Origin: Megalopta genalis
Taxonomy: Eukaryota; Arthropoda; Insecta; Hymenoptera; Halictidae
Reading direction: 5' to 3'
Length of the DNA: 64,000 nucleotides
Assembly: GCF_051020955.1 (NCBI RefSeq)
Contig: NC_135020.1
Span: 767,501-831,500, forward strand
Part shown: piece by piece, positions 1 through 12,399 of the stretch
Position numbering within the stretch: position 1 is the stretch's first letter
Layout of the letters: the number at the start of each line of letters is the position of its first letter
Made by a program: the position numbers and the translations under genes
The notes under the pieces: generated by a model
The model's input: only the letters and a program-made list of their open reading frames with translations
Told to the model about the DNA's origin: nothing
The model's database searches: none

Positions 1-1103
1 TTGTTGATCTTGTTGTTCTTGTTGCTCTTGATGCTAATGTTGCTCTTGTTGCTGTTGTTGTTCTTGTTGTTCTTGTTGTTCTTGTTGTTGTTCTTGTTTT
101 TGTTGTTCTTGTTTTTGTTGTTCTTGCTGTTCTTGTTGTTCTTGTTGTTCTTGTTGTTCTTGTTGTTCTTGTTGTTCTTGTTGTTCTTGTTGTTCTTGTT
201 GTTGTTGTTGTTGTTGTTGCTCTTGCTGTTCTTGTTGTTCTTCTTGTTGTTGTTCTTGTTGTTTTTGTTGTTCTTGTTTTTGTTGTTCTTGTTGTTGTTG
301 TTGTTCTTGTTGTTCCTGTTGTTGTTGTTGTTCTTGTTGTTGTTGTTCATGTAGTTCATCTTGTTGTTGTTCTTGCTGTTCTTGTTCTTGTTGTTCTTGC
401 TGTTCTTGTTGTTATTGTTGTTGTTGTCCTTGTTGTTCTTGTTGTTCTTGTTGTTCTTGTTGTTCTTGTTGTTCATGTTGTTCTTTTTGTTCTTGTTGTT
501 CTTGTTGTTCTTGTTGTTCTTGTTGTTCTTGTTGTTCTTGTTGTTCTTGTTGTTCTTGTTGTTCTTGCTGTTCTTGTTCTTGTTCTTGTTGTTCTTGTTG
601 TTCTTGTTGTTCTTGTTGTTCTTGCTGTTCTTGCTGTTCATGTTGATCTTGTTGTTCTTGTTGTTGTTGTTGTTGTTGTCCTTGTTGTTCTTGTTGTTCT
701 TGTTGTTCTTGTTGATCTTGTTGTTCTTGTTGTTCTTGGTGTTCTTGTTGTTCTTGTTGTTCTAGTTGTTGTTGTTGATGCTGTTGTTCTTGTTAATCTT
801 GTTGTTCTTGTTGCTCTTGTTGCTCTTGTTGCTCTTGTTGCTCTTGTTGCTCTTGTTGCTCTTGTTGCTCTTGTTGCTGTTGTTGTTCTGGTTGTTGATG
901 TTCTTGTTGTTCTTGTTCTTGTTGTTGTTGTTCTGGTTGTTCTTGTTGTTCTTGTTGTTCCGGTTGTTCTTGTTGTTGTTGTTGTTCTTGTTTTTGTTGT
1001 TCTTGTTGTTGTTGTTGTTGTTGTTCTTGCTGTTCTTGTTCTTGTTGCTCTTGTTGTTCTTGACGTTCTTGGTGTTGTTGTTGTTGTTGTCCTTGTTGTT
1101 CTT

Positions 1104-1134
<31 letters not shown>

Positions 1135-1211
1135 TTCTTGTTGTTCTTGTTGTCCTTGTTGTTCTTGTTGTTCTTGTTGTTCTTGTTGTTCTTGTTGTTC
1201 TTGTTGTTCTT

Positions 1212-1242
<31 letters not shown>

Positions 1243-1440
1243 TTCTTGTTGTTCTTGTTGTTCTTGTTGTTCTTGTTGTTCTTGTTGTTCTTGTTGTTCT
1301 TGTTGTTCTTGTTGTTCTTGTTGTTCTTGTTGTTCTTGTTGTTCTTGTTGTTCTTGTTGTTCTTGTTGTTCTTGTTGTTCTTGTTGTTCTTGTTGTTCTT
1401 GTTGTTCTTGTTGTTCTTGTTGTTCTTGTTGTTCTTGCTG
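1..1440. repeat. 5.3-kb-spaced segmental repeat, copy a
   Basis: This block is the partner of 5347-6715. Position 1 matches 5347 (spacing 5,346), 361 matches 5698 (spacing 5,337) and 765 matches 6111 (5,346), so the spacing moves in steps of 9 bp. Shared markers are the TTGATGCTAATG variant at the left end, the CATGTAG landmark near 350 and the GTTAATC variant near 793. The left edge lies outside the window. Confidence 0.8.
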
Positions 1441-2269
1441 TTCTTGTTCTTGTTGTTCTTGTTGTTCTTGTTGTTCTTGTTGTTCCCGTTGTTGTTGTTG
1501 TTCTTGTTGTTGTTGTTGTTCTTGTTGTTCTTGTTGTTCTTGTTGTTCTTGTTGTTCTTGTTGTTCTTGTTGTTCTTGTTGTTCTTGTTGTTCTTGTTGT
1601 TCTTGTTGTTCTTGTTGTTCTTGTTGTTCTTGTTGTTCTTGCTGTTCTTGTTCTTGTTGTTCTTGTTGTTCTTGTTGTTCTTGTTGTTCCCGTTGTTGTT
1701 GTTGTTCTTGTTGTTGTTGTTGTTCTTGTTGTTCTTGTTGTTCTTGTTGTTCTTGTTGTTCTTGTTGTTCTTGTTGTTCTTGTTGTTCTTGTTGTTCTTG
1801 TTGTTCTTGTTGTTCTTGTTGTTCATGTTGTTGTTGTTCTTGTTGTTCTTGTTGTTCTTGTTGATCTTGTTGTTCTTGTTGTTCTTGTTGCTCTTGTTGC
1901 TCTTGTTGCTCTTGTTGCTCTTGTTGCTGTTGTTGTTCTTGTTGTTCTGATTGTTGATGTTCTTGTTGTTCATGTTGTTGTTGTTCTTGTTGTTCTTGCT
2001 GTTGTTGTTGTTGTTCTGGTTGTTGTTGTTGTTGTTCTTGCTATTCTTGTTGTTCTTGTTGTTGTTGATGTTGTTGTTGTTGTTGCTCTTGCTGTTCTTG
2101 TTGTTCTTGTTGTTCTTCTTGTTGTTCTTCTTCTTGTTGTTGTTGTTCTTGTTTATGTTATTCTTGTTGTTGTTGTTGTTCTTGTTGTTCCTGTTGTTGT
2201 TGTTGTTCTTGTTGTTCTTGTTGTTGTTGTTCATGTAGTTCTTCTTGTTGTTGTTCTTGCTGTTCTTGT
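1441..2269. repeat. Mixed unit block with a 204-bp tandem pair
   Basis: Two neighbouring sub-blocks each end in a TTCCCG variant (CCC at 1485-1487 and 1689-1691), giving a local tandem duplication with a period of about 204 bp. From about 1850 the sequence matches the segment ending at 7329, and more fully 9481-9755, which share the TTCTGATTG and CATGTAG landmarks. Nothing gene-like is present. Confidence 0.7.
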
Positions 2270-3197
2270 TCTTGTTGTTCTTGTTGTCCTTGCTGTTCTT
2301 GTTGTTATTGTTGTTGATGTCCTTGTTGTTCTTGTTGTTCTTGTTGTTCTTGTTGATCTTGTTGTTCTTGTTGTTCTGGTTGGTGATGTTCTTGTTGTTC
2401 ATGTTGTTGTTGTTCTTTTTGTTCTTGTTGTTGTTGTTGTTGTTGTTCTGGTTGTTGATGTTCTTGTTGTTCATGTTGTCGTTGTTCTTGATGTTCTTGT
2501 TGTTCTTCTTGATCTTGTTGTTCTTGTTGTTCTTGGTGTTCTTGTTGTTCTAGTTGTTGTTGTCGTTGTTGTTCCTGTTGTTCTTGTTGATCTTAGTGCT
2601 CTTCTTGCTCTTCTTGCTCTTGTTGCTCTTGTTGCTCTTGTTGCTGTTGTTGCTGTTGTTGTTCTGATTGCTGATGTTCTTGTTGTTTATGTTGTTGTTG
2701 TTCTTTTTGTTCTTGTTGTTGTTGTTGTTGTTCTTGGTCTTGTTGTTCTTGTTGTTCTTGATGTTCTTGTTGTTCTTGGTGTTCTTGTTGTTCTTGTTGT
2801 TCTAGTTGTTGTTGTTGTAGTTGTTGTTCTTGTTGTTGTTCTCGTTGATCTCGTTGTTCTCGTTGTTCTCGTTGTTCTTGTTGTTCTTTTTGTTCTTGTT
2901 GTTCTTGTTGTCCTTGTTGTTGTTGTTGCTGTTGTTGTTCTTGTTGTTCATGTTGTTGTTGTTCTGGTTGATGTTGTTGTTCTTGTTCTTGTTTTTCTTG
3001 TTGTTCTTGTTGTTCTTGTTGTTATTGTTGCTCTTGTTGCTCTTGTTGTTCTTGTTGTTCTTGTTGTTCTTGTCATTCTTTTTGTCCTTGTTGTTCTTGC
3101 TGTTGTTGTTCCCGTTGTTCTTGTTGTTGTTGTTGTTGTTCTTGTTCTTGCTGTTCATGTTGTTGTGGTTCTGGTAGATGATGTTGTTCTTGTTCTT

Positions 3198-3228
<31 letters not shown>

Positions 3229-4697
3229 TTCTTGTTGTTCTTGCTGTTGTTGTTCCTGTTGTTCTTGTTGTTGTTGTTGTTGTTGTTCTTGCTGTTCTTG
3301 TTGCTCTTGTTGTTCTTGTTGTTCTTGTTGTTCTTGTTGTTCTTGTCGTTCCTGTTGTTGTTGTTGTTCTTGTTGTTCTTGTTGTTGTTGTTGTTCTTGT
3401 TTTTGTTGTTCTTCTTGTTGTTGTTGTTGTTCTTGCTGTTCTTGTTCTTGTTGCTCTTGTTGTTCTTGATGTTCTTGTTGTTGTTGTTGTTGCTGTTGTT
3501 GTTGTTGTTGTTGTTGTCCTTGTTGTTCTTGTTGTTCTTGTTGTTCTTGTTGCTCTCGTTGTTCTTGTTGTTCTTCTTGTTCTTGTTATTCTTGTTGTTC
3601 TTGTTATTCTTGTTGTTCTTGTTGTTCTTGTTGTTCTTGCTGTTCTTGTTGTTCTTGTTGTTCTTGTTGTTCTTGTTGATCTTGCTGTTCTTGTTGATCT
3701 TGCTGTTCTTGTTGTTCGTGTTGTTCTTGTTGTTGATGTTGTTCTTGTTTTTGTTGTCCTTGTTGTTGTTTTTGTTCTTGCTGTTCTGGTTGTTGATGTT
3801 CTTGTTGTTCATGTTGTTGTTGTTCTTGTTGTTCTTGATGTTCTTGTTGTTCTTGTTGTCGTTGTTGTTCTTGTTGTTCTTGTTGCTCTTGTTGCTCTTG
3901 TTGCTCTTGTTGCTCTTGTTGCTGTTGTTGTTCTTGTTGTTCTGGTTGTTGATGTTCTTGTTGTTCTTGTTGTTCTTGCTGTTCTTGCTGTTCATGTTGT
4001 TCTTGTTGTTCTTGTTGTTCTTGTTGTTGTTGTCCTTGTTGTTCTTGTTGTTCTTGTTGTTCTTGTTGTTCTTGTTGTTCTTGTTGTTCTTGTTGTTCTT
4101 GTTGTTCTTGTTGTTCTTGTTGTTCTTGTTGTTCTTGTTGTTCTTGTTGTTCTTGTTGTTCTTGTTGTTCTTGTTGTTCTTGTTGTTGTTGTTGTTGTTC
4201 TTGCTGTTCTTGTTCTTGTTGTTCTTGTGGTTCTTGTTGTTCTTGTTGTTCTTGTTGCTCTTGTTGCTCTTGTTGCTCTTGTTGCTCTTGTTGCTCTTGT
4301 TGCTCTTGTTGCTCTTGTTGCTGTTGTTGTTCTGGTTGTTCTGGTTGTTGATGTTCTTGTTGTTCATGTTGTTGTTGTTCTTTTTGTTCTTGTTGTTCTT
4401 GTTGTTGTTGTTGTTGTTCTTGCTGTTCTTGTTCTTGTTGTTCTTGTGGTTCTTGTTGTTCTTGTTGCTCTTGTTGCTCTTGTTGTTCTTGTTGTTCTTG
4501 TTGTTCTTGTTATTCTTTTTGTCCTTGTTGATCTTGCTGTTGTTGTTCCCGTTGTTCTTGTTGTTGTTGTTGTTGTTGTTTTTGCTGTTCTTGTTGCTCT
4601 TGTTGTTCTTGTTGTTCTTGTTGTTATTGTTGCTCTTGTTGCTCTTGTTGTTCTTGTTGTTGTTGCTGTTGTTGTTGTTGTTGTCCTTGTTGTTCTT

Positions 4698-4728
<31 letters not shown>

Positions 4729-5234
4729 TTCTTGTTGTTCTTGTTGTTCTTGTTGTTCTTGTTGTTCTTGTTGTTCTTGTTGTTCTTGTTGTTCTTGTTG
4801 TTCTTGTTGTTCTTGTTGTTCTTGTTGTTCTTGTTGTTCTTGTTGTTCTTGTTGTTCTTGTTGTTCTTGTTGTTCTTGTTGTTCTTGTTGTTCTTGTTGT
4901 TCTTGTTGTTCTGGTTGTTGATGTTCTTGTTGTTCATGTTGTTGTTGTTCTTGTTGTTCTTGAGGTTCTTGTTGTTCTTGTTGTCGTTGTTGTTCTTGTT
5001 GTTCTTGTTGCTCTTGTTGCTCTTCTTGCTCTTGTTGCTCTTGTTGCTCTTGTTGCTGTTGTTGTTCTTGTTGTTCTGGTTGTTGATGTTCTTGTTGTTC
5101 ATGTTGTTGTTGTACTTTTTGTTCTTGTTGATGTTGTTGTTGTTGTTGTTCTGGTAGTTGATGCTCTTGTTGTTCATGTTGGTGTTGTTCTTGATGTTCT
5201 TGTTGTTCTTGTTGTTCTTGTTGTTCTTGTTGTT
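2270..5234. repeat. 3-kb block W, copy a
   Basis: This block recurs inside U1 (10750-13934) and U2 (17334-20503). The landmark at 3177 (TTCTGGTAGATG) matches 11934 at a spacing of 8,757 bp, which is an exact multiple of 9. By 5157/13863 the spacing has fallen to 8,706. Copy b carries an extra insertion of about 276 bp at 11302-11578. Homology ends near 5234, where copy a runs into a CATGTAG landmark and copy b into TTCTTGGTG units. Bases 5235-5346 are ordinary units linking to the next block. Confidence 0.8.
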
Positions 5235-5346
5235 GTTGTTCATGTAGTTCTTCTTGTTGTTGTTCTTGCTGTTCTTGTTGTTCTTGTTGTTCTTGATGTT
5301 CTTGTTTTTCTTGTTGTTCTTGTTGTTCTTGTTGTGCTTGTTGTTC

Positions 5347-6455
5347 TTGTTGATCTTGTTGTTCTTGTTGCTCTTGATGCTAATGTTGCTCTTGTTGCTG
5401 TTGTTGTTCTTGTTGTTCTTGTTGTTCTTGTTGTTGTTCTTGTTTTTGTTGTTCTTGTTTTTGTTGTTCTTGCTGTTCTTGTTGTTCTTGTTGTTCTTGT
5501 TGTTCTTGTTGTTCTTGTTGTTCTTGTTGTTGTTGTTGTTGTTGTTGCTCTTGCTGTTCTTGTTGTTCTTGTTGTTCTTCTTGTTGTTGTTCTTGTTGTT
5601 GTTGTTGTTCTTGTTTTTGTTGTTCTTGTTGTTGTTGTTGTTCTTGTTGTTCCTGTTGTTGTTGTTGTTCTTGTTGTTGTTGTTCATGTAGTTCATCTTG
5701 TTGTTGTTCTTGCTGTTCTTGTTCTTGTTGTTCTTGGTGTTCTTGTTGTTATTGTTGTTGTTGTCCTTGTTGTTCTTGTTGTTCTTGTTGTTCTTGTTGT
5801 TCTTGTTGTTCTTGTTGTTCTTGTTGTTCTTGTTGTTCTTGTTGTTCTTGTTGTTCTTGTTGTTCTTGTTGTTCTTGTTGTTCTTGTTGTTCTTGTTGTT
5901 CTTGTTGTTCTTGCTGTTCTTGTTCTTGTTCTTGTTGTTCTTGTTGTTCTTGTTGTTCTTGTTGTTCTTGCTGTTCTTGCTGTTCATGTTGATCTTGTTG
6001 TTCTTGTTGTTGTTGTTGTTGTTGTCCTTGTTGTTCTTGTTGTTCTTGTTGTTCTTGTTGATCTTGTTGTTCTTGTTGTTCTTGGTGTTCTTGTTGTTCT
6101 TGTTGTTCTAGTTGTTGTTGTTGATGCTGTTGTTCTTGTTAATCTTGTTGTTCTTGTTGCTCTTGTTGCTCTTGTTGCTCTTGTTGCTCTTGTTGCTCTT
6201 GTTGCTCTTGTTGCTCTTGTTGCTCTTGTTGCTGTTGTTGTTCTGGTTGTTGATGTTCTTGTTGTTCTTGTTCTTGTTGTTGTTGTTCTGGTTGTTCTTG
6301 TTGTTCTTGTTGTTCCGGTTGTTCTTGTTGTTGTTGTTGTTCTTGTTTTTGTTGTTCTTGTTGTTGTTGTTGTTGTTCTTGCTGTTCTTGTTCTTGTTGC
6401 TCTTGTTGTTCTTGACGTTCTTGGTGTTGTTGTTGTTGTTGTCCTTGTTGTTCTT

Positions 6456-6486
<31 letters not shown>

Positions 6487-6554
6487 TTCTTGTTGTTCTT
6501 GTTGTTCTTGTCGTCCTTGTTGTTCTTGTTGTTCTTGTTGTTCTTGTTGTTCTT

Positions 6555-6603
<49 letters not shown>

Positions 6604-6715
6604 TTCTTGTTGTTCTTGTTGTTCTTGTTGTTCTTGTTGTTCTTGTTGTTCTTGTTGTTCTTGTTGTTCTTGTTGTTCTTGTTGTTCTTGTTGTTCTTGT
6701 TGTTCTTGTTGTTGT
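5347..6715. repeat. 5.3-kb-spaced segmental repeat, copy b
   Basis: This is the second copy of 1-1440. It differs by run-length changes: for example, eight rather than seven TTGTTGCTC-type units near 6160, and a TCG variant at 6511. Its right end merges into block P. Confidence 0.8.
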
Positions 6716-6839
6716 TGTTGTTCTTGTTTTTGTTGTTCTTGTTGTTGTTGTTGTTGTTGTTCTTGCTGTTCTTGTTCTTGTTGCTCTTGTTATTCTTGAT
6801 GTTCTTGTTGTTGTTGTTGTTGTTGTCCTTGTTGTTCTT

Positions 6840-6870
<31 letters not shown>

Positions 6871-6893
6871 TTCTTGTTGTTCTTGTTGTTCTT

Positions 6894-6924
<31 letters not shown>

Positions 6925-8915
6925 TTCATGTTGTTCTTGTTGTTCTTGTTGTTCTTGTTGTTCTTGTTGTTCTTGTTGTTCTTGTTGTTCTTGCTGTTCT
7001 TGTTCTTGTTGTTCTTGCTGTTCTTGTTGTTCTTGTTGTTCTTGTTGATCTTGTTGTTCTTGTTGTTCTTGTTGCTCTTGTTGCTCTTGTTGCTCTTGTT
7101 GCTCTTGTTGCTGTTGTTGTTCTTGTTGTTCTGATTGTTGATGTTCTTGTTGTTCATGTTGTTGTTGTTCTTGTTGTTCTTGTTGTTCTTGTTGTTCTTC
7201 TTGTTGTTCTTCTTCTTGTTGTTGTTGTTCTTGTTTATGTTATTCTTGTTGTTGTTGTTGTTCTTGTTGTTCCTGTTGTTGTTGTTGTTCTTGTTGTTCT
7301 TGTTGTTCTTGTTGTTGTTGTTCATGTAGTTCTTCTTGTTGTTGTTCTTGCTGTTCTTGTTCTTGTTGTTCTTGTTGTCCTTGCTGTTCTTGTTGTTATT
7401 GTTGTTGTTGATCTTGTTGTTCTTGTTGTTCTGGTTGGTGATGTTCTTGTTGTTCATGTTGTTGTTGTTCTTTTTGTTTTTGTTGTTGTTGTTGTTGTTG
7501 TTCTGGTTGTTGATGTTCTTGTTGTTGTTGTTGTTGTTGTTCTGGTTGTTGATGTTCTTGTTGTTCATGTTGTTGTTGTTCTTGGTGTTCTTGTTGTTCT
7601 AGTTGTTGTTGTTGTTGTTGTTCTTGTTGTTCTTGTTGTTCTTGTTGATCTTGTTGTTCTTGTTGTTCTTGTTGCTCTTGTTGCTCTTGTTGCTCTTGTT
7701 GCTCTTGTTGCTGTTGTTGTTCTTGTTGTTCTGATTGTTGATGTTCTTGTTGTTCATGTTGTTGTTGTCCTTGTTGTTCTTGTTGTTGTTGTTGTTCTGG
7801 TTGTTGTTGTTGTTGTTCTTGCTGTTCTTGTTGTTCTTGTTGTTGTTGATGTTGTTGTTGTTGTTGCTCTTGCTGTTCTTGTTGTTCTTGTTTTTCTTCT
7901 TGTTGTTCTTCTTCTTGTTGTTGTTGTTCTCGTTTATGTTATTCTTGTTGTTGTTGTTGTTCTTGTTGTTCCTGTTGTTGTTGTTGTTCTTGTTGTTCTT
8001 GTTGTTGTTGTTCATGTAGTTCTTCTTGTTGTTGTTCTCGCTGTTCTTGTTCTTGTTGTTCTTGTTGTCCTTGCTGTTCTTGGTGTTATTGTTGTTGTTG
8101 TTGTCCTTGTTGTTCTTGTTGTTCTTGTTGTTCTTGTTGATCTTGTTGTTCTTGTTGTTCTTGTTGTTCTTGTTGCTCTTGTTGCTCTTGTTGCTCTTGT
8201 TGCACTTGTTGCTGTTGTTGTTCTTGTTGTTCTGGTTGTTGATGTTCTTGTTGTTCATGTTGTTGTTGTTCATGTTGTTGTTGTTCTTGTTGTTCTTGAT
8301 GTTCTTGTTGTTCTTGTTGTCGTTGTTGTTCTTGTTGTTCTTGTTGCTCTTGTTGCTCTTGTTGCTGTTGTTGTTCTTGTTGTTCTGGTTGTTGATGTTC
8401 TTGTTGTTCATGTTGTTGTTGTTTTTTTTGTTGTTGTTGTTGTTGTTGTTGTTGTTCTGGTTGTTGATGTTCTTGTTGTTCATGTTGTTGTTGTTCTTGA
8501 TGTTCTTGTTGTTCTTGTTGATCTTGTTGTTCTTGTTGTTCTTGTTGTTCTTGGTGTTCTTGTTGTTCTTGTTGTTCTAGTTGTTGTTGTTGTTGTTGTT
8601 GTTCTTGTTAATCTTGTTGTTCTTGTTGCTCTTGTTGCTCTTGTTGCTCTTGTTGCTCTTGTTGCTCTTGTTGCTCTTGTTGCTCTTGTTGCTGTTGTTG
8701 TTCTGGTTGTTGATGTTCTTGTTGTTCTTGTTCTTGTTGTTGTTGTTCTGGTTGTTCTTGTTGTTCTTGTTGTTCCGGTTGTTCTTGTTGTTGTTGTTGT
8801 TCTTGTTTTTGTTGTTCTTGTTGTTGTTGTTGTTGTTGTTCTTGCTGTTCTTGTTCTTGTTGCTCTTGTTGTTCTTGACGTTCTTGTTGTTGTTGTTGTT
8901 GTCCTTGTTGTTCTT

Positions 8916-8946
<31 letters not shown>

Positions 8947-9057
8947 TTCTTGTTGTTCTTGTTGTTCTTGTTGTTCTTGTTGTTCTTGTTGTTCTTGTTG
9001 TTCTTGTTGTTCTTGTTGTTCTTGTTGTTCTTGTTGTTCTTGTTGTTCTTGTTGTTC
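6716..9057. repeat. Block P, first copy, left of U1
   Basis: The block matches 21855-24196 at a constant spacing of 15,139 bp; landmarks 7134, 7329, 7602, 8019 and 8580 match 22273, 22468, 22741, 23158 and 23719. It carries a run of eight Ts at 8422-8429, the longest homopolymer noticed, also present in the second copy near 23561. The homology continues without a break into U1 up to about 10746. Confidence 0.85.
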
Positions 9058-11954
9058 TTGTTGTTCTTGTTGTTCTTGTTGTTCTTGTTGTTCTTGTTGT
9101 TCTTGTTGTTCTTGTTGTTCTTGTTGTTCTTGTTGTTCTTGTTGTTCTTGTTGTTCTTGTTGTTCTTGTTGTTCTTGTTGTTCTTGTTGTTCTTGTTGTT
9201 CTTGTTGTTCTTGTTGTTCTTGTTGTTCTTGTTGTTCTTGTTGTACTTGTTGTTCTTGTTGTTCTTGTTGTTCTTGTTGTTCTTGTTGTTCTTGTTGTTC
9301 TTGTTGTTCTTGTTGTTCTTGTTGTTCTTGTTGTTCATGTTGTTGTTGTTCTTGTTGTTCTTGTTGTTCTTGTTGTTCTTGTTGTTCTTGTTTATCTTGT
9401 TGTTCTTGTTGTTCTTGTTGCTCTTGTTGCTCTTGTTGCTCTTGTTGCTCTTGTTGCTGTTGTTGTTCTTGTTGTTCTGATTGTTGATGTTCTTGTTGTT
9501 CATGTTGTTGTTGTTCTTGTTGTTCTTGCTGTTGTTGTTGTTGTTCTGGTTGCTGTTGTTGTTGTTCTTGCTATTCTTGTTGTTCTTGTTGTTGTTGATG
9601 TTGTTGTTGTTGTTGCTCTTGCTGTTCTTGTTGTTCTTGTTGTTCTTCTTGTTGTTCTTCTTCTTGTTGTTGTTGTTCTTGTTTATGTTATTCTTGTAGT
9701 TGTTGTTGTTCTTGTTGTTCCTGTTGTTGTTGTTGTTCTTGTTGTTCTTGTTGTTGTTGTTCATGTAGTTCTTCTTGTTGTTGTCCTTGCTGTTCTTGTT
9801 CTTGTTGTTCTTGTTGTCCTTGCTGTTCTTGTTGTTATTGTTGTTGATGTCCTTGTTGTTCTTGTTGTTCTTGTTGTTCTTGTTGATCTTGTTGTTCTTG
9901 TTGTTCTGGTTGGTGATGTTCTTGTTGTTCATGTTGTTGTTGTTCTTTTTGTTCTTGTTGTTGTTGTTGTTGTTGTTCTGGTTGTTGATGTTCTTGTTGT
10001 TCATGTTGTCGTTGTTCTTGATGTTCTTGTTGTTCTTGTTGATCTTGTTGTTCTTGTTGTTCTTGGTGTTCTTGTTGTTCCAGTTGTTGTTGTCGTTGTT
10101 GTTCTTGTTGTTCTTGTTGTTCTTAGTGCTCTTCTTGCTCTTGTTGCTCTTGTTGCTCTTGTTGCTCTTGTTGCTGTTGTTGCTGTTGTTGTTCTGGTTG
10201 CTGATGTTCTTGTTGTTTATGTTGTTGTTGTTCTTTTTGTTCTTGTTGTTGTTGTTGTTGTTCTTGGTCTTGTTGTTCTTGTTGTTCTTGATGTTCTTGT
10301 TGTTCTTGTTGTTCTTGGTGTTCTTGTTGTTCTTGTTGTTCTAGTTGTTGTTGTTGTAGTTGTTGTTCTTGTTGTTGTTCTCGTTGATCTCGTTGTTCTC
10401 GTTGTTCTCGTTGTTCTTGTTGTTCTTTTTATTCTTGTTGTTCTTGTTGTCCTTGTTGTTGTTGTTGCTGTTGTTGTTCTTGTTGTTCATGTTGTTGTTG
10501 TTCTGGTTGATGTTGTTGTTCTTGTTCTTGTTTTTCTTGTTGTTCTTGTTGTTCTTGTTGTTCTTGTTGTTCTTGTTGCTCTTGTTGCTCTTGTTGTTCT
10601 TGTTGTTCTTCTTGTTCTTGTTATTCTTATTGTCCTTGTTGTTCTTGCTGTTGTTGTTCCCGTTGTTCTTGTTGTTGTTGTTCTTGTTCTTGCTGTTCAT
10701 GTTGTTGTGGTTCTGGTAGATGTTGTTGTTCTTGTTCTTGTTGTTCTTGTTCTTGTTGTTCTTGTTGTCCTTGCTGTTCTTGTTGTTATTGTTGTTGATG
10801 TCCTTGTTGTTCTTGTTGTTCTTGTTGTTCTTGTTGATCTTGTTGTTCTTGTTGTTCTGGTTGGTGATGTTCTTGTTGTTCATGTTTTTGTTGTTCTTTT
10901 TGTTCTTGTTGTTGTTGTTGTTGTTGTTCTGGTTGTTGATGTTCTTGTTGTTCATGTTGTCGTTGTTCTTGATGTTCTTGTTGTTCTTCTTGATCTTGTT
11001 GTTCTTGTTGTTCTTGGTGTTCTTGTTGTTCTAGTTGTTGTTGTCGTTGTTGTTCTTGTTGTTCTTGTTGATCTTAGTGCTCTTCTTGCTCTTGTTGCTC
11101 TTGTTGCTCTTGTTGCTCTTGTTGCTGTTGTTGCTGTTGTTGTTCTGGTTGCTGATGTTCTTGTTGTTTATGTTGTTGTTGTTCTTTTTGTTCTTGTTGT
11201 TGTTGTTGTTGTTCTTGGTCTTGTTGTTCTTGTTGTTCTTGATGTTCTTGTTGTTCTTGGTGTTCTTGTTGTTCTTGTTGTTCTAGTTGTTGTTGTTGTA
11301 GTTGTTGTTCTTGTTGTTGTTCTCGTTGATCTCGTTGTTCTCGTTGTTCTCGTTGTTCTTGTTGTTCTTTTTGTTCTTGTTGTTCTTGTTGTCCTTGTTG
11401 CTGTTGTTGCTGTTGTTGTTCTGGTTGCTGATGTTCTTGTTGTTTATGTTGTTGTTGTTCTTTTTGTTCTTGTTGTTGTTGTTGTTGTTCTTGGTCTTGT
11501 TGTTCTTGTTGTTCTTGATGTTCTTGTTGTTCTTGGTGTTCTTGTTGTTCTTGTTGTTCTAGTTGTTGTTGTTGTAGTTGTTGTTCTTGTTGTTGTTCTC
11601 GTTGATCTCGTTGTTCTCGTTGTTCTCGTTGTTCTTGTTGTTCTTTTTGTTCTTGTTGTTCTTGTTGTCCTTGTTGTTGTTGTTGCTGTTGTTGTTCTTG
11701 TTGTTCATGTTGTTGTTGTTCTGGTTGATGTTGTTGTTCTTGTTCTTGTTTTTCTTGTTGTTCTTGTTGTTCTTGTTGTTATTGTTGCTCTTGTTGCTCT
11801 TGTTGTTCTTGTTGTTCTTGTTGTTCTTGTTATTCTTTTTGTCCTTGTTGTTCTTGCTGTTGTTGTTCCCGTTGTTCTTGTTGTTGTTGTTGTTGTTCTT
11901 GTTCTTGCTGTTCATGTTGTTGTGGTTCTGGTAGATGATGTTGTTCTTGTTCTT

Positions 11955-11985
<31 letters not shown>

Positions 11986-12287
11986 TTCTTGTTGTTCTTG
12001 CTGTTGTTGTTCCTGTTGTTCTTGTTGTTGTTGTTGTTGTTCTTGCTGTTCTTGTTGCTCTTGTTGTTCTTGTTGTTCTTGTTGTTCTTGTTGTTCTTGT
12101 CGTTCCTGTTGTTGTTGTTGTTCTTGTTGTTCTTGTTGTTGTTGTTGTTCTTGTTTTTGTTGTTCTTCTTGTTGTTGTTGTTGTTCTTGCTGTTCTTGTT
12201 CTTGTTGCTCTTGTTGTTCTTGATGTTCTTGTTGTTGTTGTTGTTGCTGTTGTTGTTGTTGTTGTTGTTGTTGTCCTTGTTGTTCTT

Positions 12288-12318
<31 letters not shown>

Positions 12319-12368
12319 TTCTTGTTGTTCTTGTTGTTCTTGTTGTTCTTGTTATTCTTGTTGTTCTT

Positions 12369-12399
<31 letters not shown>

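Noticed and set aside
1..2553. Plus-strand Leu/Phe-rich frames that look like chains of membrane segments
   Set aside because: Poly-Leu/Phe is the direct reading of TTG and TTC; no charged loops, no signal-peptide pattern, and TAG or TGA variants cut the phase every few hundred bases.
2802..5987. Minus-strand Asn/Lys-rich open frames (for example 2802-5987, 11559-13883, 43033-45093, 59195-61255)
   Set aside because: They start at CATG variants and end at TTCTAG variants that belong to repeat landmarks; they multiply exactly with the duplications and overlap frames on the other strand equally well.
8422..8429. T8 run as a Pol III or intrinsic terminator
   Set aside because: No hairpin is possible in this sequence and no RNA gene precedes it; it is a TTG-to-TTT variant pair, copied near 23561.
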